Source: Geodermatophilus poikilotrophus
GTDB taxonomy: Bacteria; Actinomycetota; Actinomycetes; Mycobacteriales; Geodermatophilaceae
Reading direction: 5' to 3'
Assembly (NCBI RefSeq): GCF_900111455.1
Contig: NZ_FOIE01000003.1
Span: 310,001 to 374,000, forward strand
DNA: 64,000 bases
Every line of letters starts with the position of its first letter. Position 1 is the stretch's first letter. The position numbers were made by a program, and so were the translations under genes. Of the stretch, positions 1 to 7,693 are shown piece after piece. The notes below the pieces were generated by a model. That model saw only the letters and a list, made by a program, of their open reading frames with translations. It was not told the origin of the DNA and ran no database searches.

Positions 1-378
1 CAGCGTGGCGATGGTCCCGGCGACGAACGAGCCGATCGCCGCGGTGGCCAGGGCCTGCGCCGCGCGGCCGGACCGGGCCATCTTGTTGCCCTCGATGGCG
101 GTGACCACCGAGGCGCTCTCACCCGGGGTGTTCAGCAGGATCGACGTCGTGGACCCGCCGTACATGCCGCCGTAGTAGATGCCGGCGAACATGATGAGCG
201 CGGTGGTGACGTCCAGACCGCGGGTCAGCGGCAGCAGCAGGGCCACCGCCATGGCCGGGCCGATGCCGGGCAGGACGCCGATCGCGGTGCCGAGCAGCAC
301 GCCCAGCAGTGCGAACGCCACGTTGGTCGGCGTCAGGGCGGTGCCGAAGCCCTCGAGGAGGGAGCCGAACGCGTCCAT
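1..378 (-). CDS. tctA: Tripartite tricarboxylate transporter, large membrane subunit TctA (N-terminal part)
   Basis: Only the first 126 codons are in the window; the gene runs off the left edge. TctA is the large, roughly 500-residue channel subunit of TTT-family secondary transporters, which move citrate and other carboxylates using a binding protein. The visible protein starts [11 protein letters not shown] and has hydrophobic segments around the family signatures [23 protein letters not shown] and [11 protein letters not shown]. The ATG shares one base with the stop of tctB (TGATG), so the two are translationally coupled. Family is certain; substrate cannot be read from sequence. Confidence 0.93.
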   Translation of the reverse strand, partial: MDAFGSLLEGFGTALTPTNVAFALLGVLLGTAIGVLPGIGPAMAVALLLPLTRGLDVTTALIMFAGIYYGGMYGGSTTSILLNTPGESASVVTAIEGNKMARSGRAAQALATAAIGSFVAGTIATL

Positions 379-890
379 CAGAGGATCCCCCTCAGGATGC
401 CCGGGGGCAGCACGATGCCGAGCCCGAGGGCGAACAGGTAGAAGGAGCCGATCGACAGGGCGAAGGCGATCACGGCGTCCCGCACGTAGTGGCGGCTGCC
501 GAGGGCGAACGCCGATCCCCAGAACAGGATCGCACCGGAGAACACCCAGCCGAGGCTCTCGATCAGCAGCGCGTTGGCCAGGAACGCGGCGGCGAGCATC
601 GCGATCGTCGTCCAGTCGGTGCCGCCGGTGAGCTCGACGTCCTCGCCGCCCTCGGGCTCGCCGCGGCCGCCGCGCTTCACGTCGATGGCCAGGACGACCC
701 CGACGACGACCAGCAGGCCGCCAACGACGAGGGGGACGACGGCGGGCCCGACCGGCCCGCGGACGATCCGGCTCTCCGGCAGGAGGAGAGCCTGCACGAT
801 GACGAGGAGGCCGAGCGCCGCCAGGAACAGGGCCACTCCGTACTCGGAGCGGCCCTGGTCCTGGGCGCTGCCCCTGGGGGCAGAGGTCAC
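378..890 (-). CDS. tctB: Tripartite tricarboxylate transporter, small membrane subunit TctB
   Basis: A 170-residue integral membrane protein of the length and layout expected for TctB, the poorly conserved small subunit of TTT transporters. It has four predicted hydrophobic segments, at about residues 18-38, 46-68, 95-130 and 140-165, with a charged Glu/Gly-rich loop after the second. The GTG start overlaps the tctC stop by 4 nt (GTGA) and the stop overlaps the tctA start by 1 nt, so tctC-tctB-tctA is one tightly coupled operon. Function rests mainly on context plus topology. Confidence 0.88.
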   Translation of the reverse strand: MTSAPRGSAQDQGRSEYGVALFLAALGLLVIVQALLLPESRIVRGPVGPAVVPLVVGGLLVVVGVVLAIDVKRGGRGEPEGGEDVELTGGTDWTTIAMLAAAFLANALLIESLGWVFSGAILFWGSAFALGSRHYVRDAVIAFALSIGSFYLFALGLGIVLPPGILRGIL

Positions 891-1894
891 GTCAGGCCCA
901 GCTCGCTCAGCACGCCCTCGACCCGCCGGCTCTCCTCGTCGAGGAAGGAGCCGAACTCGTCACCGGTGGCGAAGGAGTCGGTCCAGCCCTGGTCCTCGAG
1001 CACCTGCTGCCAGGCCTCGCTGTCGTGGACCTGGGTGATCAGGTCGATGTGCCGCTGGGCCTCCTCGGCGGTGATGTCCGGGGCCGCCACGATGCCGCGC
1101 CAGTTGGTGAACGTCAGGTCCACGCCGGACTCGGTGAGGGTCGGCGCGTCGACGCCCTCGACCGGCGCCTCGCTGGTGACCGCGAGGATGCGGACGTCAC
1201 CGGAGGCGGCCGGCTCGGTGACCTCGCCGATGCCGGTCGCGGCGAAGGCCACGTCGCCGCCGAGGATGCCGGCGAGCAGCTCGCCGCCGCCGTCGTAGGC
1301 CACGTAGTTGACCGAGGTCGGCGTCACGCCGACCTGCTGCGCCAGCAGCATCGGGGTCAGGTGGTCCGGGCCGCCGGGGTTGGACGCGCCGCCGACGGGC
1401 GTGTTGCCCGGGTCGGCCTTCCAGGCGGCGACCAGGTCGTCGATGTTCTGGAACGGCGAGTCCGCCGGGACGACGATCGCCTCGGCCTCCTCGATGAGCC
1501 GCGCGATCGGCGTGGTCTGCTCGAGGGTGGCCTCGGACTGGTTGCTGTACTGCGCGCCCACCACGCCCAGGCCCATCTGCATGAGCATGTCGGCGTTGCC
1601 GGTCTCGTTGACCAGGCGCTGCAGGCCGACGGTGCCGCCGGCGCCCTCGAGGTTGAACACCTCGATCGTCTGGGCCAGCTCCTCCTCCTCGGCGACCTGG
1701 GCCAGGGCGCGGGCGGTGGTGTCGTAGCCGCTGCCGGGCGAGTTCGGGACCAGCACCCGCAGGCCGGAGACCGGGCCCTCCTGGGTGCCGCCGCCGGAGG
1801 CAGAGCCGCCCTCGGCGGTGGTGCCGCACCCGGTCAGCAGCAGCCCGGCGGCCACGGTGCCGACGGTGAGCTTCCGCAGGGAAGCATTGCGCAT
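887..1894 (-). CDS. tctC: TTT transporter periplasmic-type substrate-binding lipoprotein TctC
   Basis: A 335-residue solute receptor of the TctC/Bug family, which captures carboxylates and delivers them to TctAB. The N-terminus is a lipoprotein signal peptide with lipobox LLTGC (lipidated Cys23). Family features include [15 protein letters not shown] near the start and the [11 protein letters not shown] and [17 protein letters not shown] segments. I chose the ATG at 1894 because it gives a complete signal peptide and has AGGAGG 6-11 nt upstream; a longer frame exists but starts inside the promoter region. It is first in the tctCBA operon and diverges from the sensor kinase, a classic arrangement for induction by the transported acid. 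Confidence 0.94.
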   Translation of the reverse strand: MRNASLRKLTVGTVAAGLLLTGCGTTAEGGSASGGGTQEGPVSGLRVLVPNSPGSGYDTTARALAQVAEEEELAQTIEVFNLEGAGGTVGLQRLVNETGNADMLMQMGLGVVGAQYSNQSEATLEQTTPIARLIEEAEAIVVPADSPFQNIDDLVAAWKADPGNTPVGGASNPGGPDHLTPMLLAQQVGVTPTSVNYVAYDGGGELLAGILGGDVAFAATGIGEVTEPAASGDVRILAVTSEAPVEGVDAPTLTESGVDLTFTNWRGIVAAPDITAEEAQRHIDLITQVHDSEAWQQVLEDQGWTDSFATGDEFGSFLDEESRRVEGVLSELGLT

Positions 1895-2069
1895 GGGTTC
1901 CTCCTGTGTGTCCGGCGGACGTCCGCCGCTCGCAAGCAAGGTCGCAACGCCCGTGGCGCGTGTCACGCTTGCGTGCGCATTGGGCGTTGTGGTCGTTGTG
2001 TGCCCGGCCGCCCGGGCGCCGGCCGGGAGTTCAATGGCGTGCCACGTCCCCGACCAGTCAGGAGGGCTC
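1895..2069. promoter_or_regulatory. Divergent control region between tctC and the sensor kinase
   Basis: This gene-free stretch carries CAACG-type direct repeats. On the minus strand, positions 2000-1983 read ACAACGACCACAACGCC after the first base, and GCAACGCCCG occurs on the plus strand at 1944-1953. A very similar repeated element lies just downstream of the response regulator (4494-4511). The shared CAACGACC-N-CAACG pattern may be the binding site of that regulator. This is inferred from repetition and position only. Confidence 0.45.
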
Positions 2070-2108
2070 GTGACCGAGCTCGCGAGCGCCGGCGAGGAGG
2101 TCTCGTGA
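2070..2108 (+). CDS. Mini-ORF 1 upstream of the sensor kinase (12 codons)
   Basis: A GTG-started 12-codon frame reading MTELASAGEEVS, with AGGAGGG about 5 nt upstream. Its stop overlaps the start of the next mini-ORF by 4 nt (GTGA). It resembles the next mini-ORF at both ends (MTELA and SAGEEV). It could be a leader peptide gene coupling translation into the kinase, or a by-product of a duplicated translation start. No homology is known to me. Confidence 0.4.
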   Translation: MTELASAGEEVS

Positions 2109-2185
2109 CCGAGCTCGCGAGGTCACGCACGGGCGCAGCACCCCGGGGCACGGGGGCGACGAGCGCCGGCGAGGAGGTCCCGTGA
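2105..2185 (+). CDS. Mini-ORF 2 upstream of the sensor kinase (26 codons)
   Basis: A GTG-started 26-codon frame beginning MTELARSRTG and ending TSAGEEVP. It is preceded by GAGGAGGT and overlaps mini-ORF 1 upstream and the kinase GTG downstream, each by 4 nt (GTGA). Start and end match mini-ORF 1, as if one unit had been duplicated and then filled by about 41 bp. The sequence coding for GEEV doubles as the Shine-Dalgarno sequence of the next frame. Translation is plausible but unproven. Confidence 0.4.
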   Translation: MTELARSRTGAAPRGTGATSAGEEVP

Positions 2186-3786
2186 CCCGGCGGCTGACGC
2201 TCGCCGGCCAGCTGCTCGTGCTGCAGGTGGTCGTCGTCTGCGTCGTGCTCGTCGGCGTCGCGGCCGTCACCGTCGCCCAGTCGATGCAGGGGGCCGAGGA
2301 GGTGGAGGGCCGCCGCGCGGTGGAGATCGCCGAGACGCTGGCCAACAGCCGGGCCACCCGCGCGGCGCTGGAGCTGGGCCGAGTGGAGTACATCGGCATC
2401 ACCGCGGAGGAGAGCCGCAGCACCTCCGGGTCCGCCGACGTCGTCGTCGCGGGGGCCGACCGGACCGTCCTCGCCAGCGCCGACCCCGAGCTGCTCGGCC
2501 GGCCGCTGGACCTCGGCGCCAGCCGGGTGCTGGAGGGGCGGTCGTGGGTGGGGGACGTCGAGCTGCCCGGCGGTCACGCCGCGGTCGCCATGGCGCCGGT
2601 CTACTCCGCGCGCGGGGACCGCGTGCTCGGCCTGGTCGCGGTGCAGCGGACCTACCCGGGCGTCCTGGGGAGCCTGGAGGCGGCCGCGCCGAACCTGCTC
2701 ACCTACCTGGGCCTGGCCAGCGTGCTGGGCATCGGCGGGTCGCTGCTGGTGGCGCGCCGGGTGAAGCGGCAGACGCTGGGGCTGGAGCCGGCCGAGATCG
2801 CCGGCCTGGTGGAGCACCGCGACGCCATGCTGCACGGCATCCGCGAGGGCGTCGTGGGACTGGACCTGCACGGCCGCGTGACGCTGGTGAACGACGAGGC
2901 CGTCCGGCTGCTGCGGATCCCCGGCGACGCGCTCGGCCGCACCCTCGACGAGCTCGGGGTTGCCGCGGAGGTGGCCGAGGCGCTGCTCACCACGGGCGTC
3001 GAGCGGGACCGGGCCGTGGGCACCGCCGGCCGGGTGCTCGTGGTGAACCGGCTGCCGCTGACCAGCCGCGGCCGGCCCATCGGGTCGGTGGCCACCCTGC
3101 GCGACCGCACCGAGCTGCTCGAGCTGCGCCGCGAGCTCGACCTGAACCGGCACGTCGCCGACACGCTGCGGGCCCAGGCGCACGAGTTCGACAACCGGCT
3201 GCACACCATCGCGGGGCTCATCGAGCTGGGGGAGGCGGAGGAGGCGGTGCGGTTCGTGCACCGGATCAGCACCAGCCGGTCGGAGTTCGGCAGCGCGGTC
3301 ACCGCCGCCGTGCGCGACCCGGCGATCGCCGCGCTGCTGGTCGCCAAGGCCAGCCAGGCGGCCGAGCGGGGCGTCGACCTGCGCATCGCACCGGACTCCG
3401 CGCTGCCCGTGCTCGCCCCCGAGCTCAGCACGGACGTCGCGACCGTGGTGGGCAACCTGGTCGACAACGCCATGGACGCCGCCTCGGACGCGGCGCAGCG
3501 CTGGGTCGAGGTGGGCCTGGGGCTGGTCGACGACGAGGTCGACGTCGTGGTCCGCGACTCCGGTCCCGGCGTCCCGGCCGGGATGGAGGCCGAGGTGTTC
3601 CGGCGCGGCGTCTCGACGAAGGGCTCCGCCCCCCACGACGCAGCCGCCCCGGGCGGCCGGGGGATCGGGCTGTCCCTGGTGCACCTGGTGTGCACCCGCC
3701 GCGGCGGGAGCGTGACCGCCAGCTCCGCGGACGGCTCGGTGTTCACCGCCCGGCTCCCGGCCGGCCCCGCACTGGTGGACGCATGA
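2182..3786 (+). CDS. CitA/DpiB/DctS-type sensor histidine kinase
   Basis: A 534-residue membrane kinase that probably senses an extracellular carboxylate and controls the adjacent TTT transporter. A TM helix at about 8-32 and another at 172-192 bracket an extracytoplasmic PDC/PAS-like sensor. A cytoplasmic PAS domain follows (about 208-300, EGVVGLDLHGRVTLVND). The phospho-acceptor motif is HEFDNRLHTI with His334, characteristic of the CitA/DpiB family (usual HEFxNKLH). The HATPase domain has the N box NLVDNAMDAA (about 425-434), DSGPGVP, and STKG...GGRGIGLSLV. The GTG start has GAGGAGGT upstream. The stop overlaps the response regulator ATG (ATGA). Confidence 0.92.
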   Translation: MTRRLTLAGQLLVLQVVVVCVVLVGVAAVTVAQSMQGAEEVEGRRAVEIAETLANSRATRAALELGRVEYIGITAEESRSTSGSADVVVAGADRTVLASADPELLGRPLDLGASRVLEGRSWVGDVELPGGHAAVAMAPVYSARGDRVLGLVAVQRTYPGVLGSLEAAAPNLLTYLGLASVLGIGGSLLVARRVKRQTLGLEPAEIAGLVEHRDAMLHGIREGVVGLDLHGRVTLVNDEAVRLLRIPGDALGRTLDELGVAAEVAEALLTTGVERDRAVGTAGRVLVVNRLPLTSRGRPIGSVATLRDRTELLELRRELDLNRHVADTLRAQAHEFDNRLHTIAGLIELGEAEEAVRFVHRISTSRSEFGSAVTAAVRDPAIAALLVAKASQAAERGVDLRIAPDSALPVLAPELSTDVATVVGNLVDNAMDAASDAAQRWVEVGLGLVDDEVDVVVRDSGPGVPAGMEAEVFRRGVSTKGSAPHDAAAPGGRGIGLSLVHLVCTRRGGSVTASSADGSVFTARLPAGPALVDA

Positions 3787-4481
3787 CCCGGGTGCTGATC
3801 GTGGACGACGACTTCATGGTCGCCAAGGTCCACGCCGGGTTCGTCGCGGCCCTCGACGGGTTCGAGGTGGCGGGCACCGCGTCCAGCGGCGCGGAGGCAC
3901 TCGCCCAGGTCGCCCGGCTGCAGCCGGACCTCGTGCTGCTCGACGTCTACCTGCCGGACATGACCGGGCTGGAGGTGCTGCGCCGGCTGCGGGCGGACGC
4001 CGTCCCGGTCGACGTCGTGGTCATCAGCGCCGCGCGAGACGTCGAGAGCATCCGCAGCGCGCTGCACGGCGGCGTCCTGTCCTACCTGGTCAAGCCGTTC
4101 GACCGGCAGACCTTCGAGGCCCGGCTGCGGGAGTACGCCGCGCTGCGCAGCGAGCTCGCCGTGCTGCAGGAGGCCGGGCAGGCCGACGTCGACCGGCTGT
4201 TCGCCGGCGCGCGCAGCGGACCGCGCCCGGCGGCCCCCACGCCGAAGGGGATCGCGCCGGAGACGCTGCAGCTGGTCCGCGAGGCGCTGCGGGACGCCGG
4301 GGAGGAGGGGCTCTCGGCCACCCAGTGCAGCGAGCGCACCGGCCTGGCGCGGGTGAGCGCCCGCCGCTACCTGGAGCAGCTGGTGACCCTGGAGGAGGCC
4401 GACGTCCGGCAGCGCTACGGCACCGCGGGCCGGCCGGAGCGGCGGTTCACCCGGCGCGGGGGCGGCCACCGCGCCGGGTGA
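3783..4481 (+). CDS. CitB/DctR-type response regulator
   Basis: A 232-residue two-component regulator, partner of the preceding kinase, to which it is coupled by an ATGA overlap. The receiver domain (about 1-120) has the acidic pocket at Asp8-Asp10, phospho-acceptor Asp54 (LLDVYLPDMTG) and the conserved Lys in VKPFDRQTF. The C-terminal domain (about 155-232) is a winged helix of the CitB type with a recognition helix around RTGLARVSARRYLEQL. Context and family both indicate induction of tctCBA by an organic acid. A repeated CAACGACC element lies directly after the gene and also in the tctC promoter region. Confidence 0.92.
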   Translation: MTRVLIVDDDFMVAKVHAGFVAALDGFEVAGTASSGAEALAQVARLQPDLVLLDVYLPDMTGLEVLRRLRADAVPVDVVVISAARDVESIRSALHGGVLSYLVKPFDRQTFEARLREYAALRSELAVLQEAGQADVDRLFAGARSGPRPAAPTPKGIAPETLQLVREALRDAGEEGLSATQCSERTGLARVSARRYLEQLVTLEEADVRQRYGTAGRPERRFTRRGGGHRAG

Positions 4482-4492
4482 GCGGCCGGGTA

Positions 4493-4526
4493 CGCAACGA
4501 CCGCAACGACCGCTACGGGCGCAACG
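4493..4526 (+). promoter_or_regulatory. CAACGACC tandem element before the universal stress gene
   Basis: GCAACGACC occurs twice in direct repeat at 4494-4511, with a third GCAACG at 4521-4526. The same motif pattern, in the opposite orientation, is at 1983-2000 between tctC and the kinase. It could be a response-regulator site that places the universal stress gene under the same control. Confidence 0.4.
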
Positions 4527-4549
4527 CGGCGGTGCCGCTGCCTCCTGCT

Positions 4550-4555
4550 TAGGCT
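4550..4555 (+). promoter_or_regulatory. Extended -10 type box for leaderless universal stress gene
   Basis: TAGGCT lies 6 nt before the ATG of the universal stress gene and no Shine-Dalgarno sequence is present, the arrangement of actinobacterial leaderless promoters. Confidence 0.55.
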
Positions 4556-4561
4556 CCGGCC

Positions 4562-4957
4562 ATGACCATCGTCGTGGGCTACGTCCCCACCCCCGAGGGC
4601 GAGGCCGCCCTCGCCGCCGCCATCGCCGAGGCCTCGCTGCGCGAGCAGCCGTTGCACGTCGTCAACAGCGCCCGCGGTGACGTCCTGGCCGACCCCCGGT
4701 TCGCCTCGGAGCGGGTGCTGGACCAGGTCCGGGAGAAGCTCGACGCGACCGGGGTGGTCTACGAGATCGACCAGCGGGTGGCCGGTCACGACGCCGCGGA
4801 CGAGGTCGTGGAAGCCGCCGAACGCGTCAAGGCCAGCCTGATCGTCATCGGCATGCGCCGCCGCACGCCCACCGGGAAGCTGATCACCGGCAGCCAGGCG
4901 CAGCGGATCCTGCTCGATGCCCACTGCCCGGTGCTGGCGGTCAAGGCCACCTACTGA
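4562..4957 (+). CDS. Universal stress protein (UspA family)
   Basis: A 131-residue single-domain Usp protein; this family binds ATP in many members and is induced by stress or growth arrest. The start has the strand TIVVGYVPTPEGEAAL, and the end has the nucleotide-binding pattern VIGMRRRTPTGKLITGSQAQRIL followed by CPVLAV in pieces shorter than the whole motif, the spaced-glycine GxxxxxxxxxGS form of ATP-binding Usps. Translation probably starts leaderless from TAGGCT. It sits between the two-component system and the GntR/Ldh2 pair, so it may belong to the organic-acid regulon, but it has its own promoter. Confidence 0.88.
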   Translation: MTIVVGYVPTPEGEAALAAAIAEASLREQPLHVVNSARGDVLADPRFASERVLDQVREKLDATGVVYEIDQRVAGHDAADEVVEAAERVKASLIVIGMRRRTPTGKLITGSQAQRILLDAHCPVLAVKATY

Positions 4958-4959
4958 AG

Positions 4960-5085
4960 AAGGACCCCCTGCTCCCCACCGCTCGCCAGCTCGCGGCGGG
5001 CCCCTGCAGGGGGCCGTACCAGCACGTCACCAGGCTCGGGGTGGGACCCGGGACCGGGCCGCTGCGGCATCTGCAGGGGGTCCGA
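4960..5085. repeat. Palindromic GC-rich repeat, divergent copy of family 1
   Basis: The gap after the Usp gene begins GGACCCCCTGCTCCCCACCG and contains CCCCTGCAGGGGG. Its left half matches the roughly 55-bp repeat seen elsewhere in the window (GGACCCCGTCCTCCCCACCC form). It lies between two 3' ends and may act as a bidirectional terminator. Confidence 0.5.
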
Positions 5086-5095
5086 GCGGGCGCCT

Positions 5096-5812
5096 TCAGC
5101 CCAGCAGGTCGACGCCCTCGCCGGGGCCGTGGGCCAGGTTGCGGAAGATCGTCTCCAGGCTCCGCGCCAGGTGCCCGGCGAGGGCGGTCGCCGCACCCTC
5201 GGCGTCCCCGGCGAGCAGGGCGTCGCAGACGGCGAGGTGCTCCCCGACGGACACCTCGACCCGCCGCGGGTCCAGGTGGGAGAGGTTGCGCAGCCGCGCG
5301 GTGTGCGGCCGCAGCTCGGCGATGGTGCGGCGCAGGTGCTCGTTGCGGGTCGCCCGGATGACCGTCCAGTCGAAGCGGTCGGCCAGCTCGTAGAACGACC
5401 GGGACCGCGCCGTCGACGGGTCGCGCTCCAGGACGCCCGCGATGGCCTCGCGCAGCTCGGCGAAGGTCCGGTGCAGCGCGGGGTCGGCGGTCGCGGCCTC
5501 GGTCGCCTGCCGGACGGCAGCCGGTTCCAGCAGCGAGCGGAACTCGAACAGGTCGCGGACGCTGCGCGCCGACACCCGCGAGACGCGGGCGCCCTGCCTC
5601 GGCACCAGGTCGACCAGCCCCTCGGCGGCCAGCCGGCGCAGCGCCTCGCGCACCGGCGTCCGCGAGGCCCCGGTGCGCGCGACCAGCGAGAGCTCCGACA
5701 GCGGCGTCCCCGGTGCCAGTTCACCGAGCTCGATCTCGGTCCGCAGCTGCCGGTGGACCTGGTCGGCCTTGCTGACCTCCTCGGTCTCCCCGGCGCGGCT
5801 GCCCGCCGTCAT
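5096..5812 (-). CDS. FCD-domain GntR family transcriptional regulator
   Basis: A 238-residue FadR-type regulator, most likely a metabolite-responsive repressor of the flanking catabolic genes. The N-terminal winged helix-turn-helix (about 18-85) contains LSELSLVARTGASRTPVREALRRL and the wing VPRQGARVS. The C-terminal FCD domain (about 95-225) has the metal-ligand-type residues FEFRSLLE, DRFDWTVIRATRN, EH in VGEHLAV and GHLARS. The ATG overlaps the stop of the Ldh2-type gene (ATGA), so it is transcribed with that gene from the divergent promoter at about 6.9 kb, next to a TGTATACA palindrome suited to this family. Confidence 0.92.
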   Translation of the reverse strand: MTAGSRAGETEEVSKADQVHRQLRTEIELGELAPGTPLSELSLVARTGASRTPVREALRRLAAEGLVDLVPRQGARVSRVSARSVRDLFEFRSLLEPAAVRQATEAATADPALHRTFAELREAIAGVLERDPSTARSRSFYELADRFDWTVIRATRNEHLRRTIAELRPHTARLRNLSHLDPRRVEVSVGEHLAVCDALLAGDAEGAATALAGHLARSLETIFRNLAHGPGEGVDLLG

Positions 5813-6870
5813 CCCCGCCTCCCCGCGGGGAACGGCACGCCGACCTCGTGGCCCAGCCGGCGCAGCCCGGCGAGCGAGTCCCGGGCGAGGACGACGCCGC
5901 CGGCCGCCAGGTTCGCCGCCTCGGCCCGGTCCTCCACCTCGCCGGGGTGGAGGACCTCGTCGAAGCCCTGGGCCGTCGGGACGGACCTCACCTCGTCGAC
6001 CAGCTGCCGCACCCGCGCCTCGTACCCGGCGCGGTCGCCGAAGGCGTCGGGGTCCAGGGCCAGGAACAGGTGCCCACAGCCGCTGCGGGCGTCCGGCTCG
6101 TACGGGCCGTGCACACCGGTGCCGACGGCACTGCCGGTCAGGGCGCCGGAGAGCACGTCCATCATGAACGCGATCGCGTAGCCCTTGTGGCCGGCCATCG
6201 GCAGCAGCACGCCCAGCACCCCCTCCTCCGGATCGGTCGTCGGTGCGCCGTCGGCGGTGAGCGCCCAGGTCTCCGGGATGGGCTCGCCGCGGTTCTTCGC
6301 CAGGTGGATCTTGCCGCGGGCGACCGCGGTGTTCGCGATGTCGAGGGCGAGCACCGTGCCGTCGGGCCCGGGTGCGGCGATCGACCACGGGTTGGTGCCC
6401 ACGCGCTTCTCGCGTCCGCCCCAGGGTGCCATCGCCGGGCTGGCGTTGGTGGTGAGGACGGCGACGCACCCGTCCTGCGCGGCGCGTCGGGTGAAGTACA
6501 TGGCCGTGCCGAAGTGGTTGGAGTTCCGGACGCCGACGACACCGACGCCGTGGGTGCGGGCCCGCTCCACGGCCAGCCGCCGCGCCCGTTCGGTGAGCAC
6601 CTGGCCGATGCCGTCCCGGCCGTCGAGCAGCACCAAGGGGCCGGTGTCGGAGAGCACCGCCGGGTCGGGGACCGCACGCACCGCGCCGGAGCGGAGGCGG
6701 GCGGCGTACCATGGCAGCCGGAGCAGGCCGTGCGACTGGTGGCCCCAGAGGTCGGCCTGGACGAGGGAGTCGGCGACCAGCGCCGCGTCGACCCGGGGCA
6801 CCCCGAGCGCCGTCAGGACCCCGGTGCCGAACGCCCTCAGGAACTCCGGCTCGATCCGTTCCGCTGTCAC
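5809..6870 (-). CDS. Ldh2-family malate/L-lactate/ureidoglycolate-type dehydrogenase
   Basis: A 353-residue NAD(P)-dependent 2-hydroxyacid oxidoreductase of the Ldh2/MdhG fold, unrelated to the classical lactate dehydrogenases. Signatures include WGHQSHGLLRLPWY, VGVVGVRNSNHFGTAMY, DGCVAVLTTNASPAMAPWGG and PMAGHKGYAIAFMMDVLSGAL. I chose the GTG at 6870 (GTGACAGCGG) because GAGGAGG precedes it and the protein then has the family length; an in-frame ATG 17 codons upstream would read through the operator. It precedes and overlaps the gntR gene. The substrate is probably a hydroxy-dicarboxylate imported by TctABC, which is an inference. Confidence 0.88.
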   Translation of the reverse strand: MTAERIEPEFLRAFGTGVLTALGVPRVDAALVADSLVQADLWGHQSHGLLRLPWYAARLRSGAVRAVPDPAVLSDTGPLVLLDGRDGIGQVLTERARRLAVERARTHGVGVVGVRNSNHFGTAMYFTRRAAQDGCVAVLTTNASPAMAPWGGREKRVGTNPWSIAAPGPDGTVLALDIANTAVARGKIHLAKNRGEPIPETWALTADGAPTTDPEEGVLGVLLPMAGHKGYAIAFMMDVLSGALTGSAVGTGVHGPYEPDARSGCGHLFLALDPDAFGDRAGYEARVRQLVDEVRSVPTAQGFDEVLHPGEVEDRAEAANLAAGGVVLARDSLAGLRRLGHEVGVPFPAGRRG

Positions 6871-6886
6871 CCTTGCCTCCTCAGCG

Positions 6887-6924
6887 GTTGTGTGCTGACC
6901 TGTATACAGTCTTGCACACACAAC
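6887..6924. promoter_or_regulatory. GntR-type operator in the divergent catabolic promoter
   Basis: An 8-bp perfect palindrome TGTATACA (6901-6908) sits between a left arm GTTGTGTGC (6887-6895) and a right arm GCACACACAAC (6914-6924) that are near reverse complements. It lies between the ldh2-gntR pair and the monooxygenase-cupin-aldehyde dehydrogenase operon. FCD-type GntR proteins commonly bind short palindromes of the TNGTNNNACNA class. Autoregulation plus control of both operons is likely. Confidence 0.7.
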
Positions 6925-6935
6925 GTCGGAGGTCG

Positions 6936-7250
6936 ATGGTGTTCAGCCTGGTGGTCCAGATGGAAGTGCGGCCCGGCCGGCGCGAGGAGTTCCTCACCGG
7001 CATGGCTGCCAACGCCGAGGCGTCGGTCCGGGACGAGCCGGGGTGCCTGCGGTTCGACGTCTGCTCCGTCGCCGACGACCCGGACCGGTTCGTGCTCTAC
7101 GAGCTCTTCACCGACGCCGAGGCGTTCGCCGCCCACAAGGCGTCCCCGCACTTCGCGCGGTGGCGCCAGATCGCCGAGCAGGTTCTCGCGAGGCAGGTCA
7201 ACACCCCCGGCGAGCTGCTGGTCACCCACACCTCCGAGGAGTCCGCATGA
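6936..7250 (+). CDS. ABM-domain putative quinol monooxygenase
   Basis: A 104-residue protein of the antibiotic biosynthesis monooxygenase (ABM) ferredoxin-like fold; relatives such as YgiN act on quinols or as small cofactor-free oxygenases. Characteristic features are the start VFSLVVQMEVRPGRREEF, DEPGCLRFDV, and FVLYELFTDAEAFAAHKASPHF in short pieces. It is the first gene of the operon facing the gntR/ldh2 pair, with GGAGG just before the ATG, and its stop overlaps the cupin ATG (ATGA). The role in acid catabolism is unknown. Confidence 0.85.
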   Translation: MVFSLVVQMEVRPGRREEFLTGMAANAEASVRDEPGCLRFDVCSVADDPDRFVLYELFTDAEAFAAHKASPHFARWRQIAEQVLARQVNTPGELLVTHTSEESA

Positions 7251-7693
7251 GCACCCAGCCCGTCCCGCCGTCGATGGTCCTGCGCCCGGAGGAGATCCAG
7301 CGCTTCGACCGCGGCAGCGGCGTCGTCACCATCCCGTTCGTCGGGAAGTGGAACTGCGAGTCGAACCTGGTCACGACCGGGATGACGGTCTTCGCGCCCG
7401 GCACCGGCATCCCGCTGCACTCGCACAACGTCGAGGAGTCGGTGCTGGTGTACGAGGGCGAGGCGACGGCGGTCGTCGGCGACGACGAGTTCGACCTCGT
7501 CGCCGGCCAGGCGACCTGGGTGCCGGCGGGCGTCCCGCACTGCTTCCGCAACCGCGGCGAGGGGACGATGACCATCTACTGGGTCTACGGCGGCCGCGAC
7601 GTCACCCGGACCATCACCGCCACCGGCGAGACGTTCGAGCACCTGTCCGAGAGCGACCGTGGGGCCGTGCCCTCGTCCGGGGAGCAGGCATGA
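7247..7693 (+). CDS. Cupin-domain protein
   Basis: A 148-residue single-domain cupin. The metal site is visible in PLHSHNVEESVLVYEGE (two His and a Glu) and PAGVPHCFRN (third His). Small cupins of this kind act as isomerases, dioxygenases or sensors; the sequence does not decide. It is coupled by ATGA overlaps to the monooxygenase upstream and the aldehyde dehydrogenase downstream, so it probably acts on the same intermediate. A short C-terminal tail after TRTITATGE is not part of the barrel. Confidence 0.85.
   Translation: MSTQPVPPSMVLRPEEIQRFDRGSGVVTIPFVGKWNCESNLVTTGMTVFAPGTGIPLHSHNVEESVLVYEGEATAVVGDDEFDLVAGQATWVPAGVPHCFRNRGEGTMTIYWVYGGRDVTRTITATGETFEHLSESDRGAVPSSGEQA

Noticed and set aside
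2703..4469. Long minus-strand open frame opposite the kinase and regulator
   Set aside because: Its translation is Arg/Ser/Ala-rich with no domain, and the plus strand encodes complete two-component proteins. It is a GC-rich shadow frame.
5848..7689. Plus-strand extension upstream of the aldehyde dehydrogenase in the same frame
   Set aside because: The extra sequence is antisense to the Ldh2-type gene and overlaps the monooxygenase and cupin genes. The true start is the ATG overlapping the cupin stop.
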